A stretch of 20,106 nucleotides of DNA from an uncultured Roseburia sp. (GTDB lineage Bacteria > Bacillota > Clostridia > Lachnospirales > Lachnospiraceae): NCBI GenBank assembly GCA_910587865.1, contig CAJUNX010000019.1:1-20106 (forward strand), in the 5' to 3' direction. A model generated the notes under the pieces. That model was not told the DNA's origin. It saw only the letters and a program-made list of their open reading frames with translations, and did no database searches. Made by a program: the position numbers and the translations under genes. Below are positions 15,173 through 20,106 of the stretch, in pieces; the stretch's first letter is position 1; each line of letters opens with the position of its first letter.

Positions 15173-16984
15173 ATGGCAGATAAAGCGAAAAAAACGAAAA
15201 AGAAACGGTCGACGGTCGGCCGGGCAGCCTCGCGGATGATGATCGGAGGCGTGCCGGAACAGGAGCAGGAGGAGGAGATTCTGACACCGGCGCGGATGGT
15301 CTGGCAGAGTTTTCTTGGGGATAAAGTGGCAATGGCAGGGGTGATCTGTTTTTCCCTGGTATTTCTCTGCTGTCTGGCGCTGCCTTATTTTCTGCCGATC
15401 GACCTGTATTATCAGGATGTGACGCAGGCAAATGTCGCGCCCGGTTTCGGTATGTTAAAGGTGCCGTCCGCGCTGCAGGAAAACGTCAGGCAGCTCGATC
15501 TGGGAAGCACGTTTTCCGTGGGAATCGATCAGGCGGGAAATGTGTACGAGTGGGGGAGTTTTCCGAATAAAAAGCTTAAGAACCTCCCGGCCGGCATGGG
15601 AAAACTGGTGCAGATCTCTGCAGGTCTTGATCACGTGGTCGCGCTGACGGAGGACGGAGAGATCGTGACCTGGGGCAATGACCGCATGGGACTCGGTTCG
15701 ATCCCGGCAGAGCTGCGCATGGGGGAAACGGTGAAGGAGATTTTTGCCGGGTATCAGATCTCGCTGGCACTCACAGAGGATGGCCGGCTCTACAACTGGG
15801 GAAACAGCTATCTCACTGACCTGCGGTTCCCGGAGGGGATTCAGGGAAAGATCGAGAGTTTTGCAGCGAATCCGGACATCGTCATGGTGCTGACAAAGGA
15901 CGGGGAAGTGGCGGTGCTGTCGAATAAGCCCGGCGCGTACACCGCGATCCCAGAGGAGATTCAGGGAAGAGTTACGGGGCTGGCTCTCTCGGATGAGAGC
16001 GCGGCGGCGCTGACGGAGGACGGCGTCATCCATACCTGGGGCAATAATATCAAGGGAAGCCGGGAGGTCCCGGAAGAGATTCAGGGACATGTGACAAAGG
16101 TCCGCGGCGGCAGATATCATTTTGTGGCGCTTTTAGACGACGGCACGGCGGCGGCCTGGGGGGACGACACGTTCGGCCAGAGCAGTGTGCCCCGGATCAG
16201 TGAGCCGGTAAAGGAGATCGCGGCGGGCTATTACGGGAGTTATGTGACCGGGGAAAGCGGCCGGGTGTACGGCTTCGGGCTTGACGGATACCTGATGGGG
16301 ACAGACGCGTTCGGACGGGATGTGTTCCGGCGGCTGTTAAAGGGAGGACGGATGACGATGACAGTCGGAGCAATCGCGGTCATTTTATCGACGTTTATCG
16401 GTGTGATCGTCGGCGGTATTTCCGGTTATAAGGGAGGCAGAATCGACAATCTGCTGATGCGGCTGACGGAGATCGTCTCGTCCCTGCCGTTTCTGCCGTT
16501 TGCGATTATTCTCTCCGCAATCATCGGGAACAGCATCTCCGAGACGCAGCGGATTATCATGATCATGGTGATCTTAGGGCTGCTTTCCTGGCCGGGCATC
16601 GCACGGCTGGTGCGCGGAAGCGTGCTTGCGGAGCGCGAGCAGGAGTTTGTCACAGCCGCAAAAGCGCTCGGTGTGAAGGAGTCGGGGATTATTTTCCGTC
16701 ATATTCTGCCGAATGTGATCACTGTGATCATCGTAAATGCGACGCTGGATTTTGCAACCTGTATGCTCACGGAGTCGTCGCTCTCTTTTATCGGATTCGG
16801 TGTGACGGAGCCGAATGCGACCTGGGGGAATATGTTAAACGGTGCGCGCAGCGCAACCGTGATCGAGAGCTACTGGTGGCGCTGGGTATTTCCGGCGCTG
16901 GTGCTGGCGGTCTGCACGATCAGCATCAACTGTATCGGCGACGGGCTGCGCGATGCCATTGATCCGAAATCCAGGGAAAGGTAG
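15173..16984 (+). CDS. oppC: OppC-type permease with inserted seven-bladed RCC1-like propeller (system 2)
   Basis: This ABC importer channel subunit has 603 residues, about twice the usual OppC length. Residues 1-50 form a charged cytoplasmic tail and TM1 lies at about 52-74. Residues 105-370 form seven RCC1-like repeats. The conserved OppC motif before TM2 follows as MGTDAFGRDVF (375-385). The remaining five TM segments and the EAA loop (EFVTAAKALGVKESG then RHILPNVI, 491-517) are normal, and the end GDGLRDAIDPKS is classic. By OppC topology the TM1-TM2 loop is outside the cell, so the propeller sits on the outer surface at the channel mouth, where the binding protein docks. OppC of system 1 has only 57 residues in this loop. 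The reading frame is continuous and the permease parts are intact on both sides, so this is an insertion into a working gene rather than a broken fusion. Possible roles are binding-protein docking, ligand gating or a surface receptor. Confidence 0.93.
   Translation: MADKAKKTKKKRSTVGRAASRMMIGGVPEQEQEEEILTPARMVWQSFLGDKVAMAGVICFSLVFLCCLALPYFLPIDLYYQDVTQANVAPGFGMLKVPSALQENVRQLDLGSTFSVGIDQAGNVYEWGSFPNKKLKNLPAGMGKLVQISAGLDHVVALTEDGEIVTWGNDRMGLGSIPAELRMGETVKEIFAGYQISLALTEDGRLYNWGNSYLTDLRFPEGIQGKIESFAANPDIVMVLTKDGEVAVLSNKPGAYTAIPEEIQGRVTGLALSDESAAALTEDGVIHTWGNNIKGSREVPEEIQGHVTKVRGGRYHFVALLDDGTAAAWGDDTFGQSSVPRISEPVKEIAAGYYGSYVTGESGRVYGFGLDGYLMGTDAFGRDVFRRLLKGGRMTMTVGAIAVILSTFIGVIVGGISGYKGGRIDNLLMRLTEIVSSLPFLPFAIILSAIIGNSISETQRIIMIMVILGLLSWPGIARLVRGSVLAEREQEFVTAAKALGVKESGIIFRHILPNVITVIIVNATLDFATCMLTESSLSFIGFGVTEPNATWGNMLNGARSATVIESYWWRWVFPALVLAVCTISINCIGDGLRDAIDPKSRER
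15485..16282 (+). other. Seven RCC1-like repeats encoding a beta-propeller
   Basis: Repeats begin near residues 105, 145, 187, 227, 267, 307 and 346, so spacing is 39-42. The consensus is VxxIxAGxxxxxALTEDGxxxxWGN. Repeats 2, 3 and 5 keep ALTEDG and WGN nearly intact, repeat 4 has lost WG, and repeat 7 ends with GFG. Linkers 3, 4 and 5 share PE(G/E)IQG, and the underlying DNA TTCAGGGA recurs at 15840, 15960 and 16080, exactly 120 bases apart, pointing to internal duplication. Seven units is the number needed to close an RCC1-type propeller. Units are shorter than classical RCC1 (51-68 residues) and resemble the short bacterial RCC1_2 type. Confidence 0.9.
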
Positions 16985-16993
16985 GTGCGACGG

Positions 16994-17959
16994 ATGAGTT
17001 TGCTTGAGGTGGAACATCTGCATACATTTTTTCAGACAAAACGAGGAATCGTAAAGGCGGTCAACGATGTGACCTATTCGCTGGAAGCCGGCGAGACGCT
17101 GGGAATCGTCGGGGAGAGCGGGAGCGGCAAGAGCGTGTCCGCGATGAGCATTCTGCGGCTTCTGGACAGCAACGGGTATATCGAAAGCGGCGGGATCCGC
17201 TTTGACGGGCGGGATCTTTTGCACTGTTCGGAAAAGGAGATGTATGAGATCCGCGGCAATGAGATCTCGGTGATTTTTCAGGAGCCGATGACCTCGTTAA
17301 ACCCTGTTTTTACGCTGGAGCGGCAGCTTGGCGAGGTGTTTCGGGTTCATCAGGGGATGAACAGGAAACAGGCGGCGGAGGAAACGGTGCGGATGCTTTC
17401 AGAGGTGCAGATCCCGAATCCGGAGCGTGTGACAAAGCAGTATCCGTTCCAGCTCTCCGGCGGGATGCGGCAGCGCGCAATGATCGCGATGGCGCTCGCC
17501 TGCAGGCCGAAGCTTTTAATCGCGGATGAGCCGACCACGGCGCTTGACGTGACGATCCAGGCGCAGATTCTTTCGCTGATGAACGAGATGAAACAAAAGC
17601 TGGGCACCTCGATTTTATTTATCACACACGACCTGGGCGTGATCAATGAGATGGCGGACCGTGTCGCAGTGATGTACTGCGGTCAGGTGGTGGAGATGGC
17701 GGAGGCAGAAACGATATTTGCGGAGGAAAGCCGCGCGCATCCTTACACCAGGGGGCTGATGACGTCCATCCCGCGGCTGGACACACCGCGGGGAGAGAAA
17801 TTAGAACCGGTTCCCGGCGCTGTCCCGCATCCGCTGCACCTGCCTGCGGGGTGTAAATTTGCGGATCGCTGTAAGGACTGTAAGGAACGGTGCAGGCAGG
17901 AAGAGCCAAAGCTCGCGGAGGCGGAGCCGGGACACTGGATCCGGTGTTTTTATGCGTGA
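16994..17959 (+). CDS. oppD: Peptide importer ATPase OppD (system 2)
   Basis: This cytoplasmic ATPase has 321 residues. ATG 16994 is chosen because AAAGGTAGG at 16977-16985 is well placed; the in-frame GTG at 16985 abuts the oppC stop and lacks a spaced ribosome site. Walker A is GESGSGKS (40-47), the Q-loop is IFQEPMTSLNP, the signature is LSGGMRQR and Walker B is LLIADEP followed by TTALD. The C-terminal extension (HPYTRGLMTSIP) carries a dense cysteine set, CKFADRCKDCKERC plus a final Cys, compatible with a 4Fe-4S centre as described for some relatives. It starts 9 bases after the oppC stop. Confidence 0.94.
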   Translation: MSLLEVEHLHTFFQTKRGIVKAVNDVTYSLEAGETLGIVGESGSGKSVSAMSILRLLDSNGYIESGGIRFDGRDLLHCSEKEMYEIRGNEISVIFQEPMTSLNPVFTLERQLGEVFRVHQGMNRKQAAEETVRMLSEVQIPNPERVTKQYPFQLSGGMRQRAMIAMALACRPKLLIADEPTTALDVTIQAQILSLMNEMKQKLGTSILFITHDLGVINEMADRVAVMYCGQVVEMAEAETIFAEESRAHPYTRGLMTSIPRLDTPRGEKLEPVPGAVPHPLHLPAGCKFADRCKDCKERCRQEEPKLAEAEPGHWIRCFYA

Positions 17960-18079
17960 GCCGCGTACACACTGCTGCCCGTATCGAACGGAGGAAAAAG
18001 CGAGTGGCGGCGTTTTTTATGATGAGCGGCGTGCAGATTGCTGCGCCGTCCCCGCAGGGCGGCAGAGAGGAGATGGAAC
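17960..18079 (+). other. 120-base gap between oppD and oppF (system 2)
   Basis: No terminator or promoter is visible. GGAGG at 17990-17994 precedes a GTG (18004) that opens a 60-codon frame ending at 18186 inside oppF in another frame. Its composition gives no protein family and it overlaps a real gene, so it is not called as a gene. In system 1 the same junction is an 8-base overlap, so this gap is an insertion or a decayed coding stretch. Confidence 0.4.
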
Positions 18080-19084
18080 ATGCAGACAGAACAAAAAGTG
18101 CTGCTGCGCATCCGGGACGAGAAGCAGTATTTTCCGGTAAAGAAAACGGGCTTTCGCGAGGAGCAGAAGTATGTGAGGGCAAATGACGGGATTTCGCTGG
18201 ATATCTATGAGGGAGAGACTCTGGGCCTGGTCGGCGAGTCCGGCTGCGGTAAGTCGACATTCGGCAGGACGATACTGCAGCTCACGCCGCAGACGCACGG
18301 TCGGATTTTGTATGAAAAGGACGGTCAGATGCTGGATTTAAAGGAGCTTCCGGCGGAGACGATGCGCGGACTGCGCCGGGAGCTGCAGCTGATTTTTCAG
18401 GATCCGTATTCTTCGCTGAATCCGAGGATGACGGCAGGTCAGATTATCGCCGAGGGGCTTACCTCGCACGGGATTTATAAAAAGGGGGATCCGGCTCTGC
18501 GGGAGCATGTGATGCTGGTGATGAAGCAGTGCGGGCTCGATTCGTATATGTTCGGCAGATATCCGCATCAGTTTTCCGGCGGTCAGCGGCAGCGGATCGG
18601 GATCGCGAGAAGTCTTGCCTTAAAGCCGCGTTTTGTGGTCTGTGACGAAGCGGTGTCCGCGCTGGACGTCTCGATCCAGTCCCAGATATTAAATCTGCTG
18701 ATGGAGCGGAAGGAACAGGAGCATCTGACGTACCTGTTTATCACGCATGATTTAAGCGTGGTAAAATATATCAGCGACCGCATCGGCGTGATGTATCTCG
18801 GGAACATCGTGGAGCTCGCCCCGACGGAGGAGCTGTTCGCGCGGACACTGCACCCGTACACAAAGGCACTGCTCTCCGCAATTCCGACGACGGACACCGG
18901 GAACGGGAGCCGGAAGCGGATCCTGCTCAAAGGGGATATCCCGAGTCCGGTGAATCCGCCTTTGGGCTGTAAATTTCACACCCGGTGCCCGCAGTGTAAA
19001 GAGAAGTGCAGGCAGGAGATACCGGAGCTTACGGATTACGGAAACGGTCATCTGTCGGCCTGTCATTTTCCGTGCGGGGACTGA
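18080..19084 (+). CDS. oppF: Peptide importer ATPase OppF (system 2)
   Basis: This second ATPase has 334 residues from ATG 18080. GAGAGGAG at 18065-18072 lies 7 bases before this start, and the longer in-frame start at 18038 has no ribosome site. Walker A is GESGCGKS (52-59), the signature is FSGGQRQR, and Walker B reads FVVCDEAVSALD with Ala where most relatives have Pro; the catalytic Glu is kept. The C-terminal extension has HPYTKALLSAIP and cysteines CKFHTRCPQCKEKC plus a last Cys. It forms the ATPase pair with OppD of this operon. Unlike system 1 OppF, it has no long Gly/Asp-rich insertion before the Q-loop. Confidence 0.94.
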   Translation: MQTEQKVLLRIRDEKQYFPVKKTGFREEQKYVRANDGISLDIYEGETLGLVGESGCGKSTFGRTILQLTPQTHGRILYEKDGQMLDLKELPAETMRGLRRELQLIFQDPYSSLNPRMTAGQIIAEGLTSHGIYKKGDPALREHVMLVMKQCGLDSYMFGRYPHQFSGGQRQRIGIARSLALKPRFVVCDEAVSALDVSIQSQILNLLMERKEQEHLTYLFITHDLSVVKYISDRIGVMYLGNIVELAPTEELFARTLHPYTKALLSAIPTTDTGNGSRKRILLKGDIPSPVNPPLGCKFHTRCPQCKEKCRQEIPELTDYGNGHLSACHFPCGD

Positions 19085-19108
19085 GCGGCTGGCGGATGGG
19101 GAGGCAGT

Positions 19109-19312
19109 ATGTTTTTAAAAAAAGTAAGGCGCGTGCTTGATGTGGAGCGCGCGGAGGAAGAATTCGAAAAACGCATGGAGGATGTGACACTGGAGAAGAG
19201 CGACCGGCCGGCCATGATTATTGCGGCGCTCATCGTCTTTGTGCCGGCGCTGCTTCTGGTGATCGGTGTGTTCGGGCTGGCGCTGTGGGCGTTCTTTTTT
19301 CGGTATTTTTAG
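19109..19312 (+). CDS. Small single-pass membrane protein after oppF
   Basis: This encodes 67 residues. GGGGAGG at 19098-19104 precedes the ATG by a few bases, and the gene starts 24 bases after the oppF stop, so it is probably the last gene of the second importer operon. Residues 1-32 are charged and helical (RAEEEFEKRMED), likely cytoplasmic. Residues about 35-64 form one long hydrophobic segment rich in aromatics near the end (LALWAFFFRYF). I do not recognise a family. It could be a small accessory or stability factor of the importer; only its position supports that. Confidence 0.75.
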   Translation: MFLKKVRRVLDVERAEEEFEKRMEDVTLEKSDRPAMIIAALIVFVPALLLVIGVFGLALWAFFFRYF

Positions 19313-19320
19313 GAAAATGG

Positions 19321-19349
19321 TTGTTTCATTGCCACGGAATCTTTATAAT
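19321..19349 (+). promoter_or_regulatory. Probable promoter of the last gene
   Basis: TTGTTT at 19321-19326 and TATAAT at 19344-19349 are 17 bases apart. The -10 is perfect and the -35 matches three of six positions. Transcription would start near 19356, about 48 bases before the ATG at 19404. It overlaps the end of the second importer operon, and no terminator was seen between them. Confidence 0.55.
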
Positions 19350-19403
19350 AGAAGACAGCATCACAGTATCCCGTATTCGCGGGGCTTACATATGGAGGCT
19401 GCC

Positions 19404-20084
19404 ATGAATTTTTCCGCAAAGAATCCGGATCGCAGGGAGTCGGGGAAACAGAAAAAAGAATTAAAGGCCGGGTTAAAGGAGCTGCGCCGTCAGCTGACCG
19501 CTGCCGGCGTCCCGAAGGGGAAGACCGCGGAGTATGTGAAGGAACTGCAGGAGACCCTGGAGCGGCGGGAGCGTCTGGCAGCCGGCTATGAGGAAGCGCG
19601 CAGGCATTTAAAGCGCGCCAGGGAGTCGATTGCGCGTCTGTCCGAGTGCATGGGCGAGAGTCCGGCAAATGAGGTTGCGGTGAGTTTACAGGAGCTGCTG
19701 ACGGAGCTGAGAGGCGTCTGCCATGACTGCCTGATTCGGGAAGACGATGCGGATTTCGGTTCAACAGTCGCCGGGATCACGCAGATGGCCGCGCGATACG
19801 GGACGGATTCGACCGGTATGCAGGCGATTATGCTGCGGAGCGAGCTGGAGAATGCGAAGGCTGTGATGGATGACGTGTCCGGCTTTACTGCGCCGGATTT
19901 TTTTGCACTGGCGTACTATCTCGGTCACGAGGAGAGGGGATCTCTCGCGGAGATGGAAAACGAGCAGAGGAATCAGTTTGTCAGCGCCTACACGAAGGAG
20001 CATTTTCTGGATGCGTTCCTGCGCGACTGCCGGAAGGCGGGAGCGGAGCCACGTGTGTGGGAGATGATTCATCACGGGACGTGA
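19404..20084 (+). CDS. Coiled-coil protein of unknown function
   Basis: This encodes 226 residues from ATG 19404, with GGAGG at 19394-19398 five bases upstream; an in-frame ATG at 19392 lacks such a site. There is no signal peptide or membrane segment. Residues about 12-80 are strongly charged and helical (KQKKELKAGLKELRRQ, ELQETLERRERLA), predicting a coiled coil. Residues about 90-226 look like a compact alpha-helical domain with paired cysteines (CHDC, 106-109) and a stretch FFALAYYLGHEERG. I do not recognise the family. It is probably cytoplasmic and transcribed on its own. Confidence 0.8.
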   Translation: MNFSAKNPDRRESGKQKKELKAGLKELRRQLTAAGVPKGKTAEYVKELQETLERRERLAAGYEEARRHLKRARESIARLSECMGESPANEVAVSLQELLTELRGVCHDCLIREDDADFGSTVAGITQMAARYGTDSTGMQAIMLRSELENAKAVMDDVSGFTAPDFFALAYYLGHEERGSLAEMENEQRNQFVSAYTKEHFLDAFLRDCRKAGAEPRVWEMIHHGT

Positions 20085-20106
20085 TATGCCTCAAAAGAGA
20101 CGGTAA

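Noticed and set aside
15455..16120. 221-codon antisense frame across the propeller region
   Set aside because: It mirrors the codon pattern of the repeats on the plus strand and has no ribosome site or known motif.
15485..16282. Assembly chimera or accidental gene fusion explaining the RCC1 insert
   Set aside because: The frame is continuous, all seven blades are present, and the permease halves on both sides are complete and joined exactly in the external loop. Base composition looks like the neighbours.
18004..18186. 60-codon ORF with GTG start and a GGAGG upstream in the oppD-oppF gap
   Set aside because: It overlaps the start of oppF in another frame and shows no domain, signal or membrane segment; the ribosome-like site may be chance.
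1..20106. tRNA, rRNA, insertion sequences and prophage genes
   Set aside because: No cloverleaf, rRNA stretch, transposase or integrase was recognised in either strand.

Overview
The window looks like chromosomal DNA of a moderately GC-rich Gram-positive Clostridia member, most likely a Lachnospiraceae-type anaerobe. This rests on strong AGGAGG-type ribosome binding sites, TTGACA/TATAAT promoters, lipoproteins with Lol-independent Gram-positive style lipoboxes, hairpin-plus-T-run terminators, and the general look of the proteins. The assignment is an inference from sequence style, not a database match.

Layout. Positions 1-388 hold only the terminator of a gene lying to the left. At 389-1882 is a lipoprotein with an internally duplicated domain and two C-terminal Ltp-type repeats. 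At 2201-3778 is a two-TM methyl-accepting chemotaxis protein with its own promoter and a bidirectional terminator. A GC-rich convergent gap (3833-4141) carries three perfect inverted repeats. On the minus strand, 5447-4142 encodes a small unknown protein followed by an overlapping Fic-domain protein whose catalytic His is replaced by Gln. From 5584 to 11755 there is a complete peptide-type ABC importer operon in the order oppB-oppC-oppD-oppF-oppA, with a consensus promoter and a terminator. From 11783 to about 19312 there is a second importer operon in the order oppA-oppB-oppC-oppD-oppF plus a small membrane protein. A strong terminator hairpin follows its oppA, and a 59-bp tandem repeat lies between oppB and oppC. 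The last gene (19404-20084) encodes an unknown coiled-coil protein with its own likely promoter.

How the genes work together. Each importer has a lipid-anchored binding protein that captures substrate, two permeases that form the channel and two ATPases that drive it. The two systems differ in gene order and in their binding proteins, so they probably take up different peptides or related solutes.

The most remarkable feature is in the second operon. Its OppC permease (15173-16984) carries about 265 extra residues, forming seven RCC1-like repeats of about 40 residues, in the external loop between TM1 and TM2. It reads as a complete seven-bladed beta-propeller built into an ABC importer permease and displayed on the cell surface directly above the channel. 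The neighbouring ordinary OppC has only about 57 residues in that loop. I know of no described OppC-type permease with this architecture.
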